This document shows, in pieces, positions 17,022 to 25,735 of a stretch of 64,000 nucleotides of DNA. The number at the start of each line of letters is the position of its first letter. Position 1 is the first letter of the stretch. The notes beneath the pieces are model-generated. The model saw only the letters and a program-made list of their open reading frames with translations. It ran no database searches and had not been told where the DNA came from. Made by a program: the position numbers and the translations under genes. This stretch comes from Glaciecola flavus (GTDB lineage Bacteria > Pseudomonadota > Gammaproteobacteria > Enterobacterales > Alteromonadaceae): assembly GCF_042646125.1 (NCBI RefSeq), contig NZ_JBHRSW010000015.1, forward strand, positions 110,638-174,637. Direction: 5' to 3'.

Positions 17022-18479
17022 CTATTTTAGCTCATCTACTGTCGCGATGATGAGCTTACCAATACCAAAAATTAAGTTAAGAAAGACAAACACGAGTAAG
17101 GTAGAATAAAACACCTTTGGATAAGTATTATCTTCTGGCAGAAATGCGCTATCTATCACTACCAAGTATTTAAGTTGTCGATAAGCTTCTATTCTGGATT
17201 TTTCGAGCGAAATTTTAGAAGCAGAGTATGATTCAAGCGCAAACTCTAAATCTATCTTGAAGTCTGTAAACTGATTCAGAATTTGATTGACAGGCGTATC
17301 TGTAGAGTCGCTATTTTCCAGATTGGAACTGGTTAATCGCTGCCTCTCTTCAGCCAGCTGCTGCTCCAAACTGATAAGTTGTTCACTGGCTTGGACTACG
17401 GGAGGCGCTGAGCTACTCATGCTGCTCTTTAAAGCATTTAGTTCGGCTTTTTTTGCGGCAATCTGACTTTCTAAGCCAAATGTAATTTGCTGAAGAGCCG
17501 CCAACTCGGCTTCGGGGTCAATAAGGTTGTACTGACGCTGAAACTGCAACAGCTTGTTTTGAGCCTGCTGAAGCTTTTCTTCGACCCTGTCATGCTCTGT
17601 TTGCACAAAAGACAGTTGCGCTTTGGCGAGATCATGGCCTATTTTATTGATATACCATTCTGCTCTTGTAGCAATTGCTTTTGCTAATAACTGCGCATAT
17701 TCAGGGGTAAAAGCCTGAACATTGACCGAAATAATTCCGCTTGTGACATCAATATCTGCAGATATTCTCTTTGTAAAATAAGCATGACGAGTCTCAAGGG
17801 ACGCATCCTCTTCTAATCGACTAAAAAAATCCAAACGTTTATCAGAATAATGCTCCGAAAAGGAGTAAGTAGCTTCTAAATATTGAAGCATATCGTTTGA
17901 AAAAATATAGGCCTTTACCAGCTCATTGTCGGTCGTCGCCTTTGCACCTGACATAGAAGAAAGTAATGCTAACTCTGGCGTAAGTGTAGCACCAGCATCA
18001 GGTTGCTCAACCATTAATAAAGTTGTACTTTCATACCGTGGACTCGCGATAAATGCCAAAAAAATCAAAGTCAAAACACAAGGCAGGAGTACGATCAGCT
18101 TGTATCCATGAGCACTTAATATGTCAAAAAACTGAGCAAAATAATGCGCTACCCCATTTGTCACTTTTGACGACGGAGTGCGATCGTCATGGCTTCTATT
18201 CTCACCAAAAAAGTCCTTGTTTTTTGGGGTACTAAAAAGCTCCCAACGCATTTGAGCCTCTTCTATTTTACCCAAGGCTTCATGATTATTTTTGTTAATG
18301 CTCTTCAGCCTAACAAAAATACGTTTAACTACACTATCATTAACATTTGTGAGTCGTTTAACTTCAGTCAGCAAAAATTCCGTATCATCTCTTTGCGATG
18401 GCGTTAACCCGCTCATGTAATCATCTGGACTCAAATTTTTTAGCGTATCGTCTGGATTACTCCCTGCTTTATCTTTCAC
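17022..18479 (-). CDS. Polysaccharide co-polymerase/export inner-membrane protein (KpsE/BexC-like)
   Basis: 485 residues. A long cytoplasmic N-terminal region (about 1-126) precedes the first membrane helix (127-145, IVLLPCVLTLIFLAFIAS), the Wzz-like motif RYESTTLLMV, a periplasmic coiled coil rich in Gln/Leu (about 285-370) and a second helix near the C-terminus (about 458-478). This is the PCP-3/KpsE layout, which works with an ABC transporter and outer-membrane channel to export capsule. The N-terminal extension is longer than in KpsE or CtrB, is charged and has no recognised domain. The gene overlaps the ATPase gene by 4 bp. Confidence 0.8.
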   Translation of the reverse strand: MKDKAGSNPDDTLKNLSPDDYMSGLTPSQRDDTEFLLTEVKRLTNVNDSVVKRIFVRLKSINKNNHEALGKIEEAQMRWELFSTPKNKDFFGENRSHDDRTPSSKVTNGVAHYFAQFFDILSAHGYKLIVLLPCVLTLIFLAFIASPRYESTTLLMVEQPDAGATLTPELALLSSMSGAKATTDNELVKAYIFSNDMLQYLEATYSFSEHYSDKRLDFFSRLEEDASLETRHAYFTKRISADIDVTSGIISVNVQAFTPEYAQLLAKAIATRAEWYINKIGHDLAKAQLSFVQTEHDRVEEKLQQAQNKLLQFQRQYNLIDPEAELAALQQITFGLESQIAAKKAELNALKSSMSSSAPPVVQASEQLISLEQQLAEERQRLTSSNLENSDSTDTPVNQILNQFTDFKIDLEFALESYSASKISLEKSRIEAYRQLKYLVVIDSAFLPEDNTYPKVFYSTLLVFVFLNLIFGIGKLIIATVDELK

Positions 18480-19126
18480 AACATCTCATACCTTTCAATC
18501 GCCTCACTCAGATCATCATAGTAAACAAGCTGTCCCTTATCCAAAACAATTGCGCTATCACAAAATAGTTTTAGTTCACTTGTTTGGTGACTTACCATAA
18601 TGACACTGGACATTTCACTTCGGTCATACAATGCCCTTCGCGCCTTTTTTTTGAAACCTGCATCGCCAACAGAAGTGACCTCATCAATCAAGTATACATC
18701 GAAATCCAAAGCAACCGAACAAGCAAATGCAAGCCTAGGTTTCATACCAGAAGAATAGGTGCGAACAGGTAAGTCATACTTTGCACCTAGTTCAGAAAAT
18801 GCTTTCACTCGACGTTCATATTCGTCTAGGTCACTGACACCGTTAATTCGCCCTATAAAGCGGGTGTTTTCTCTTCCTGTCATAGCTTGATGGATACCTG
18901 TCGAGAGGGCAACAGGCCAAGAAATCGTTTTTTCTGAGATAATTTTACCAGAATTCGGAAATTCACTAGCCGCTAGTAACCTAAATAATGTTGATTTACC
19001 CGCGCCATTTTTACCAAGTAAAGCAATATTCCTGTCAGTTGGAATCGAAAAATTAAGTGATTCAAAAACATACTGCTTACCCAATTCTGAAGGGTAATAC
19101 TTAGTTACGTCTATGAGCTCAATCAC
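18476..19126 (-). CDS. KpsT-like ABC transporter ATP-binding protein for polysaccharide export
   Basis: 216 residues, the short length typical of KpsT/BexA. Walker A is GKNGAGKST (38-46), the signature is the variant YSSGMKPRLAF and Walker B is VYLIDEV. The SSGMK signature and lack of a C-terminal substrate-recognition domain fit group 2 capsule exporters rather than Wzt-type O-antigen exporters. It overlaps the permease gene by 4 bp and the KpsE-like gene by 4 bp. It powers transfer of the polysaccharide across the inner membrane. Confidence 0.88.
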   Translation of the reverse strand: MIELIDVTKYYPSELGKQYVFESLNFSIPTDRNIALLGKNGAGKSTLFRLLAASEFPNSGKIISEKTISWPVALSTGIHQAMTGRENTRFIGRINGVSDLDEYERRVKAFSELGAKYDLPVRTYSSGMKPRLAFACSVALDFDVYLIDEVTSVGDAGFKKKARRALYDRSEMSSVIMVSHQTSELKLFCDSAIVLDKGQLVYYDDLSEAIERYEML

Positions 19127-19908
19127 CTAGAAATTGCCCCTTTCCATGATGCGCGATAAAACAAGAGAGAAAAAGCAGTCATGACTAATAAAACTTCGAG
19201 TATGAAGGATTGAGAAACGCCAACTTTTCCATAAGAGGTGTACGAGTAATAACGAGCTAACTCGGTTGCATGCAGTAAAGGGTTCCAGTCCAGTAACCAC
19301 CAATACTCTTTAGGTATATCTCTTAAGGAAAAAAAGATACCCGAAATAAAAAACAAAGGACGAGTCATCATATTTTTAAATTTATTAATTTCGGGAATGT
19401 ATAGCTGAGCAATGCCAAAAATTAGACCTGCAATTCCACCTATAAACCACACAGTAAAGAAGATAGATATGACGCCCAGTGGATTATCAATTCTGATTTC
19501 CATCATCAATAAGTACATCACGACAGTAATGCCGATAATAACGAATATTTTTACAATTCCTTCAAAAACAGCACAAGCAATAACTGGGCTTATTGGCTGC
19601 ACTTGCCTAAACGCAAACAACGGCTTTGACTTTTTAATAGCCATGCTTGAAGCATTAAAAGTCTGTAGAAACAATTGAAAAATTAGTAAGCCATATGCCA
19701 TAAAGGTAAAGGTCGGCATAGAATATGTTTCACCACCATCAAGGCGGCCTCTAACAAATGACAAAACAAAAATGAAAACAATGGGGTTGAGTATCGCCCA
19801 ACTGAGACCCAATTTATCACTGAAGCCGGTTTTTATTTCTCTGACCATAAGCGAGTATATAACATCCCGCCAAACGCGCCATTTGCTTCTCTTTCTAGCA
19901 ATTGCCAT
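19123..19908 (-). CDS. KpsM-like ABC-2 polysaccharide export permease
   Basis: 261 residues with about six membrane helices. The N-terminal segment contains VMREIKTGFSDKLGLSWAIL, the typical start of ABC-2 polysaccharide permeases, and the C-terminal half has FFISGIFFSLRDIP and NPLLHATELARYY. Length and composition match KpsM/CtrC/BexB. It pairs with the ATPase encoded by the overlapping downstream gene and lies 2 bp after the outer-membrane export gene. Confidence 0.88.
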   Translation of the reverse strand: MAIARKRSKWRVWRDVIYSLMVREIKTGFSDKLGLSWAILNPIVFIFVLSFVRGRLDGGETYSMPTFTFMAYGLLIFQLFLQTFNASSMAIKKSKPLFAFRQVQPISPVIACAVFEGIVKIFVIIGITVVMYLLMMEIRIDNPLGVISIFFTVWFIGGIAGLIFGIAQLYIPEINKFKNMMTRPLFFISGIFFSLRDIPKEYWWLLDWNPLLHATELARYYSYTSYGKVGVSQSFILEVLLVMTAFSLLFYRASWKGAISR

Positions 19909-19910
19909 TT

Positions 19911-21605
19911 TTAGTCAAATGCGACATTTGCTGCCACTGCAATTTGAAAGATTATCTGAGTAATATCTTTTACAGACTGCATGAGCTTTTCGTCCACTTT
20001 GGGCAACACCAATATTTGGTCACCGGGCGCTAACTTGTAATCTGATTGTCCAGAAAACCAGTTTGTATTGCTCAAACTAACTATACTCGATGCGCCATTG
20101 GTATGGAGTATAACTATAGTGTCTTGATTAGCTCTATCAGAGTATCCTCCCGCCCAATTTATATAGTCTTTAATTGAAGCTCCCTCATTGAACACAATCG
20201 CTTGCGGGAACACCACTTCTCCCGAAATATTGATCAAATCCGACTTTGGAGGGATGACTATCGTATCGCCCTGTTCCAAAAGTATATTTGCTGCCTTACC
20301 GTCAATAGACACAACCACTTTCCCAGTTGGTTCTATTTGCCTTGCTCGCTCAATAAATTGAGAGACCAATTGTGCTTCTTGTGCTCTAAGACGAGCCTCA
20401 CCATCAGAGGATGCGGGCGCAGTATAAACATTCCTCTCTAAACGAGACAATGAAGCATCTAAAAGTTCCTTTTGTTGCTGTTTTACACTTTCACGGACAA
20501 CATATATTGACTGCAAATTTGCTTGTTCCGGATCAACCTCAACGTAATCCAACAAATTCGACAAACGTGTTGAAGTTGGCACGGCATAAAAAGAAGGACC
20601 TAAGTAACTTCCAGATAACTCAACACTGATGACTTGCGGACGCAAATCTTCATTAAATAGTAATTCGTCACCGTTACGAAGAGTAAAGTTTAAAAATTCG
20701 TCTCTTGATAGATATAAGGCAATCGGTTTTTTATCCCGAACACCATTTATCGCTATGTGGCTGATGCTAACATCAGGCTTTGCTAGCTCTACTAAATCAC
20801 TACCCCTTATTGAATCTTCTGAAAATTCGAAAGACAGCCTTGTCTCACCCTCTGTCACACTTACACTGGGACCTCGAAAGGAAGCAAATATTACGTCACC
20901 ATCTTTAAATGCATGCTCGACTAACTTTCCTTTAGTCAGGAAATCATACAAGTCTATCGTCTGCAGTAACTCACCATTACGAATAATTTTGATGCTCCTG
21001 TACGAGCCTTTTTTGGGATCAATACCTCCGGCTCGCTTTAAGTAAAATAGGACAGAGTCACTGGATGTCCCTGCATAGACACCCGGAATAGACACCCCGC
21101 CTGACACCATGACACCCACAGGTGTGGTAGCCAACAAATTTACGTAAATATTAACGTTATCGGTATACACGCTTTTAATTTTTTGTGACACCACTTGGTT
21201 CAAATTCTGGGCTGTCACGTCTTGTAAATTTATAGGACCAACATTAGGAATGAATAGATTTAACTGATTGTCAACAATGTGGATATCAGATTGATTGACC
21301 GCGCCCCACAATTGAACGGAAATTTTATCACCCGCTGCAAGCAAATATTCAGGATTAGTCAACACTCTGCGTTGTGTTACATTTACATCGTCAAAAAGAG
21401 CGTGACCAAAAGGCTTAAACTCGTCAATTTGTTCATAACCTTCTTCAATATTTTGCCCAATATCTGTCTGTTGTTCTGAAGTATTAATAAAATTTTCTAG
21501 GTCTTGAACAGTCGCTACATTCTCTTTTTCCTGCGATACATTCGATTGCCCGAATGCCAAGCTCGGAATCAATACAATAATAAGCACGAATAAATTTTTT
21601 ATCAT
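19911..21605 (-). CDS. Polysaccharide export outer-membrane protein (KpsD/Wza-type, SLBB domains)
   Basis: 564 residues with a Sec signal peptide (MIKNLFVLIIVLIPSLAFGQ) and no lipobox. The Poly_export domain begins at YLLAAGDKISVQLWG and is followed by SLBB-type domains (about 165-240, 320-400 and 450-540). It is closer to KpsD length than to lipidated Wza (about 380). It is the expected outer-membrane or periplasmic conduit for the polymer handed over by the ABC transporter. It overlaps the upstream small lipoprotein gene by 4 bp. Confidence 0.85.
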   Translation of the reverse strand: MIKNLFVLIIVLIPSLAFGQSNVSQEKENVATVQDLENFINTSEQQTDIGQNIEEGYEQIDEFKPFGHALFDDVNVTQRRVLTNPEYLLAAGDKISVQLWGAVNQSDIHIVDNQLNLFIPNVGPINLQDVTAQNLNQVVSQKIKSVYTDNVNIYVNLLATTPVGVMVSGGVSIPGVYAGTSSDSVLFYLKRAGGIDPKKGSYRSIKIIRNGELLQTIDLYDFLTKGKLVEHAFKDGDVIFASFRGPSVSVTEGETRLSFEFSEDSIRGSDLVELAKPDVSISHIAINGVRDKKPIALYLSRDEFLNFTLRNGDELLFNEDLRPQVISVELSGSYLGPSFYAVPTSTRLSNLLDYVEVDPEQANLQSIYVVRESVKQQQKELLDASLSRLERNVYTAPASSDGEARLRAQEAQLVSQFIERARQIEPTGKVVVSIDGKAANILLEQGDTIVIPPKSDLINISGEVVFPQAIVFNEGASIKDYINWAGGYSDRANQDTIVILHTNGASSIVSLSNTNWFSGQSDYKLAPGDQILVLPKVDEKLMQSVKDITQIIFQIAVAANVAFD

Positions 21606-21898
21606 TGATTTTTACTTAGTAAAGCGTGGGGTAGCAGTATTAACTCACCGTTGACATCACAAATTCTCACATCAACCGAAGATTGACTAGCCCTAGCGAA
21701 TGAGCATTTATTGCCATTTGCTGAAATATAGAGCCTTAGAATACGATAGACAGATGAATTGATTGAAACTGTATCTTGATCAAGAAGGGTACTCGACGGA
21801 ACAAATCCATGTTGTATTGTAGGAATATCTAGAGTTCTAGTTTTAACGCTAACACATGCACTCAAGCTAAAACTCAGAATAAGAAAAATCCCTTTCAT
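21602..21898 (-). CDS. Small lipoprotein in the polysaccharide export operon
   Basis: 98 residues with a lipoprotein signal peptide and lipobox LSAC (Cys at residue 15). The mature domain is about 84 residues with two further cysteines (NKCSFA and IRICDV) likely to be disulfide-bonded. It overlaps the export-channel gene by 4 bp and follows the WecA-like gene by 5 bp, so it is part of the operon. No family was recognised. Because the neighbouring channel protein lacks its own lipid anchor, this lipoprotein could help localise or stabilise it; that is inference only. Confidence 0.55.
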   Translation of the reverse strand: MKGIFLILSFSLSACVSVKTRTLDIPTIQHGFVPSSTLLDQDTVSINSSVYRILRLYISANGNKCSFARASQSSVDVRICDVNGELILLPHALLSKNQ

Positions 21899-21903
21899 TT
21901 TGA

Positions 21904-23007
21904 CTAGACTATTCCTATCCGTCTAATAAGGCGAAGAATTTTCCAAATGTTTAGTAATACTCCAGTAAACACAGCGAGTGTAGCTATAAAAGCATAGAAC
22001 ATTATGTATTCTGGTATCAAATATACTTCAGATATCACCGCAACAGTACAAAAAGCGACTCCCATTAGCAATATAGATAACAAAGCTGCAAAGGGGCTAA
22101 ACCCCGCTCTAATGAATATATTGTGCAAGTGATGTTTATCAGGCTGCAACACCGAACGCCCTTTTCTGGCGCGACGAATCATAATCGCAGCCATATCCAT
22201 CAATGGAAGGCCAATTAACCACACTGCCGTGATTGGTCTAAATGTAGAATCGGTCGAACCTGCATTTTCTACGAGCAACCAAACAATAGCTAGCCCGATA
22301 AACATACTGCCAGCGTCGCCCATGAAAATTTTATTTCCTTTAAATCCTTTAATACTCAAATTGAAAGCAAGAAAAGGGACTATCGCAGCAGCAATAACCA
22401 AAGGTGCAGTGATTCCTGATAAATCGCCCTGCACGTACATGAGCACAATAACAGAAAATAACACGACTAGACTCATACCACCGGCTAATCCATCTATTCC
22501 GTCTATCATGTTGAACGCATTGATGACTCCAACCACACAAACCATGGTGAATACGTAACCCAAAGTAGGTATATGTAAAGCGCCAAAGCCAAAAATATCG
22601 CCTAAATTAACGACATAATTGTCAGCTACCCAAACCATTAATGCAGAGACAACGAATTGACAAAACAATCTGCCTTTTGCGCTCAAATCAAACCGGTCAT
22701 CCAGCATCCCCAAAAGTACAATAAACGCAGCAGATGTTAAAAACATCGGGTTATTTTGGAAAACGACATCAGTAATAAGGCTGGCAAAAAGAATCCCCAT
22801 GAACATGGCCAAACCACCAGTCAATGGAATATTGCCTGAGTGATTCTTTCTGTAATTAGGGATATCAACTAATCCAAGAAAGTGAGCAACAGGTGTCATC
22901 ACAACGAGTAATACAGAGGTTATCAACGCAGTTATTATTATTGGCGCGTAATGTATATACGTCATTAAAGTAAAAAGACCTTCGGCAACAGTAGCTTCAA
23001 GATGCAT
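21904..23007 (-). CDS. WecA/MraY-like undecaprenyl-phosphate sugar-1-phosphate transferase
   Basis: 367 residues with about 11 membrane helices. Family motifs are present: GGLAMFMG near the N-terminus, the acidic LGMLDDRFDLS, FNMIDGIDGLAGG, MGDAGSMFIG, and KHHLHNIF in the C-terminal cytoplasmic loop. These match polyprenyl-phosphate GlcNAc-1-phosphate transferases (WecA/TagO). It probably starts glycan synthesis on undecaprenyl phosphate. The ATG at 23007 is used; an ATG at 22965 (MTYIHYAP) is also possible. First gene of the leftward operon, preceded by a 415-bp intergenic region. Confidence 0.88.
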   Translation of the reverse strand: MHLEATVAEGLFTLMTYIHYAPIIITALITSVLLVVMTPVAHFLGLVDIPNYRKNHSGNIPLTGGLAMFMGILFASLITDVVFQNNPMFLTSAAFIVLLGMLDDRFDLSAKGRLFCQFVVSALMVWVADNYVVNLGDIFGFGALHIPTLGYVFTMVCVVGVINAFNMIDGIDGLAGGMSLVVLFSVIVLMYVQGDLSGITAPLVIAAAIVPFLAFNLSIKGFKGNKIFMGDAGSMFIGLAIVWLLVENAGSTDSTFRPITAVWLIGLPLMDMAAIMIRRARKGRSVLQPDKHHLHNIFIRAGFSPFAALLSILLMGVAFCTVAVISEVYLIPEYIMFYAFIATLAVFTGVLLNIWKILRLIRRIGIV

Positions 23008-23422
23008 CTATAGTTGTTTTAGTTAAGCTTGTAGATTCTTACTTGTATTTGCAAAATATTGATTGAAACATATAGTTTGACCATACAAGCGATACAAATA
23101 GCACCTTAAAAAATATGGTCTAAGGGTACGTTGATATCCAGTAAAGTGCAATAAAAAAGCATGTAAATATTCTCTTAAGCCTTGATTGATAACATTTTTT
23201 TACATTTTCAGTATTTTTCACTACTTGTGTCTTTTTTATGCGACATAAAAGTTAGCAATTTAGTTGTATTTTCAAACAAGTTGAAAAATGCAATTTGGTG
23301 TCCATGTCATGGGTTTCATGCTTTTGGTTTGAAAAGACGAGTACTTACTTTTTCAAAGTATTAAAAAACAAACAGCATTTATTTTTTTAAGTATAATAGA
23401 AAAAAAGCCAACTATTATTATT
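23008..23422. promoter_or_regulatory. Divergent intergenic region between the polysaccharide operon and galE unit
   Basis: 415 bp, very AT-rich, between the leftward WecA-like gene and the rightward small gene at 23423. A TATAAT (23392-23397) on the plus strand is a good -10 for the rightward unit but has no good -35 partner. No ops/JUMPstart core (GGCGGTAG) was seen on either strand by eye. A 60-codon frame at 23182-23364 has no ribosome site or recognisable features and is not called. Confidence 0.35.
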
Positions 23423-23725
23423 TTGAAAATTTATATTTCAACACGAAAAATTCCTGGGCTACAAAACCTAACGCTCACAGAGAGAATGGCCATACTTGAA
23501 GCGGCATCCAAAAACATGCCTATTCCTCAAAAAACCATCCTCAATATTTTAAAATTGCTCGTGATTGTGCCCGTTTTTGTACTGCTCCTAAAGGTATCAG
23601 AAAATTGGTGGGCACTGGCATGGGCTGTACTGATTTTGTTGCTTTATCCACTAGTGGTTAAACCATTACAATACTCAATGAGCGTACAATATCTCCCTAA
23701 GCAAATTAACAAGGACAATGAATGA
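23423..23725 (+). CDS. Small membrane protein of unknown function (possible DUF6170)
   Basis: 100 residues starting at TTG 23423. Basic N-terminal half (RKIPGLQNLTLTERMAILEA), then two closely spaced hydrophobic helices (about 42-62 and 65-82) and a basic tail. It overlaps galE by 4 bp (ATGA), so translation is coupled. I think it belongs to the small DUF6170 family of Alteromonadales-type bacteria, but this is from memory and unverified. No function is assigned. Confidence 0.55.
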   Translation: MKIYISTRKIPGLQNLTLTERMAILEAASKNMPIPQKTILNILKLLVIVPVFVLLLKVSENWWALAWAVLILLLYPLVVKPLQYSMSVQYLPKQINKDNE

Positions 23726-24741
23726 AAACAATTTTAGTCACTGGTGGTAGTGGTTACATCGGCAGCCATACTGTTTTACAGTTGTTAGAAAACGACTACA
23801 AGGTCGTCGTTCTTGATAACTTATCCAATTCTTCTCCAGAAAGCTTAAAACGAGTAGAAGAGATCACCGGTAAACAAGCAACATTCATAAAAGGTGATAT
23901 CTTAGATGATGCTTGCTTAAATTCATTATTTTCAGACTACACTATCGACTCTGTTATTCACTTTGCCGGTTTAAAAGCCGTCGGTGAGTCGGTTGTAAAG
24001 CCCATGCACTATTACGAAAACAACGTATATGGCACATTAAATCTGTGCAAGGCAATGAAAGCACACGGTTGCAAAAATATAGTGTTTAGCTCGTCTGCCA
24101 CTGTTTATGGTGATCCGATAGAATTACCCTTACATGAAAACCTGCCAACCGGAAAACCCACCAATCCATACGGTCAATCAAAGTTGATGGTTGAACTAAT
24201 CCTCTCCGATATTTATAAATCAGACAAAGAGTGGAATATCGTTTTACTCAGATATTTCAACCCAGCGGGTGCACATGCTTCTGGTCGAATAGGCGAGGAT
24301 CCAAATGGTATCCCAAATAATTTAATGCCATTTATTACTCAAGTGGCAACAGGCAAGCGTGAATACTTAAGTGTATTTGGGAACGATTATGACACGCCAG
24401 ATGGCACAGGTGTACGCGATTACATCCATGTTGAAGACCTTGCAAACGGCCATTTAAAAGCGCTAGCCAAAATTGATGACAACGCAGGCTTATTTACTTG
24501 TAACCTTGGTACAGGTCAGGGATATAGTGTACTTGAAATGGTAAAAGCCTTCGAACAAGCCAGTGGTAAGCCGCTTCCTTACAAAATAGCACCTCGCCGT
24601 GAAGGCGACGTTGCCTCTTGTTACGCTGACCCTAAGCTAGCAACTGCAGAACTGAACTGGAAGGCAGAAAAAGGACTAAAAGAAATGTGCGAAGATTCGT
24701 GGCGTTGGCAGTCCAATAACCCAGATGGGTATCCCAAATAA
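23722..24741 (+). CDS. galE: UDP-glucose 4-epimerase GalE
   Basis: 339 residues, extended SDR. NAD-binding motif GGSGYIGSH (residues 8-16), catalytic SSSATVYG and YGQSK (YxxxK), and C-terminal RREGDVASCYAD typical of GalE. It interconverts UDP-glucose and UDP-galactose and supplies galactose for surface glycans. It lies beside the polysaccharide operon but on the opposite strand, coupled to the small membrane protein gene. Confidence 0.95.
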   Translation: MKTILVTGGSGYIGSHTVLQLLENDYKVVVLDNLSNSSPESLKRVEEITGKQATFIKGDILDDACLNSLFSDYTIDSVIHFAGLKAVGESVVKPMHYYENNVYGTLNLCKAMKAHGCKNIVFSSSATVYGDPIELPLHENLPTGKPTNPYGQSKLMVELILSDIYKSDKEWNIVLLRYFNPAGAHASGRIGEDPNGIPNNLMPFITQVATGKREYLSVFGNDYDTPDGTGVRDYIHVEDLANGHLKALAKIDDNAGLFTCNLGTGQGYSVLEMVKAFEQASGKPLPYKIAPRREGDVASCYADPKLATAELNWKAEKGLKEMCEDSWRWQSNNPDGYPK

Positions 24742-24763
24742 CTTTTTAAACACTATCACCTAC

Positions 24764-24794
24764 TTTAGCGAGGTTTAATACTGACCTCGTTAAA
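24764..24794. terminator. Hairpin between convergent galE and mlaA
   Basis: TTTAGCGAGGT and ACCTCGTTAAA form an 11-bp stem with one mismatch (G opposite T can wobble) around a 9-nt loop, 22 bp after the galE stop. There is no strong T-run, so termination efficiency is uncertain. It is positioned to separate galE from the convergent ccm-mlaA transcript. Confidence 0.5.
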
Positions 24795-24916
24795 TGCAGG
24801 AAGTCCGAGCATATATTTGAAAGAAAGCAATCTATTTACTTGCTGCAAAACAAAACATTCGGCCAAAGCTATTTTTGTAGATATTTACCTAGCATCAAAC
24901 CAGTCGTTGATGTGCT

Positions 24917-25735
24917 TTACTGCCCTTCCAACAAACTTTCAAAGTCAGAAAAATCATCAGCTTCTTGCTCGATTTCTTCTTCGCTTTTTTGCCCTATTTT
25001 TCCGTCACTGACATCAAAAGCCAGACGCTGAAAATACACATCACGGACAAATAAATACTGGTCTAGTGAACGGTTTAGGTTTTCTTCTACTTCTATTAAT
25101 GACGCTCTCGTTTCGATAACGCTGATTAAATTTGCCGCAATGACGATAGGATCATCAAGTACGGTCGATGGCCAATAATAGTTGTCTACGATATCGCCGG
25201 TAAAACTGCGAACATCACTTGGCCCCAAACCTGGCAACATCAAGTACGGTCCAGTGCCTACCCCCCACACACCAAGTACTTGTCCAAAGTCTTCCTCTTG
25301 ACGCTCCAGCCCCATGCTTTGCGCTACGTCAAAAAGACCTAAAACACCAACCGTTGAATTAACCAGAAAACGCCCTAGGCTGGTAGCAGAATCGCCTGGT
25401 TTCCCTTGCAAGATATTATTAATCGTATTTGCAGGTTCTTCCAAATTATATACCGCATTCATCAGTCCATTTCGTACAGGTTGCGGCATAACGGCAACAT
25501 AGCCCAGTGTGACAGGTTTGATCAGGTAGCGGTCAAGTACATCGTAGTTGAAATCCCAAATAACGCGGTTGACAGGCTCTAATGGATCGTAAGCTTTTGC
25601 TTGTTTGCTAGCTTCAGAGCGGTTTTGCTCTGTCCCTGCTTGGTTACTGGATTGCGCTTGTTGTTCTGCATGGTTCGCCGTACAGGCGCCCAAGGCCAAA
25701 CAAACGACTATCGATGCCAGTTGCAGTAGTTTCAC
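24917..25735 (-). CDS. mlaA: MlaA (VacJ) outer-membrane lipoprotein of the phospholipid asymmetry system
   Basis: 272 residues with a lipoprotein signal and lipobox LGAC (Cys18). The MlaA family core is clear: YDPLEPVNRVIWDFNYDVLD, NNILQGKPGDS, GRFLVNSTVG, EDFGQVLGVWGVGTGPYLML and PGLGPSDVRS. It removes mislocalised phospholipids from the outer leaflet of the outer membrane and passes them to MlaC. It begins one base after the ccmI stop, so it appears to be the last gene of the ccm operon, a linkage unrelated to haem. The other mla genes are not in this window. Confidence 0.93.
   Translation of the reverse strand: MKLLQLASIVVCLALGACTANHAEQQAQSSNQAGTEQNRSEASKQAKAYDPLEPVNRVIWDFNYDVLDRYLIKPVTLGYVAVMPQPVRNGLMNAVYNLEEPANTINNILQGKPGDSATSLGRFLVNSTVGVLGLFDVAQSMGLERQEEDFGQVLGVWGVGTGPYLMLPGLGPSDVRSFTGDIVDNYYWPSTVLDDPIVIAANLISVIETRASLIEVEENLNRSLDQYLFVRDVYFQRLAFDVSDGKIGQKSEEEIEQEADDFSDFESLLEGQ

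Noticed and set aside
23182..23364. 60-codon frame in the divergent region
   Set aside because: No ribosome site, AT-rich low-information sequence and no similarity I recognise.
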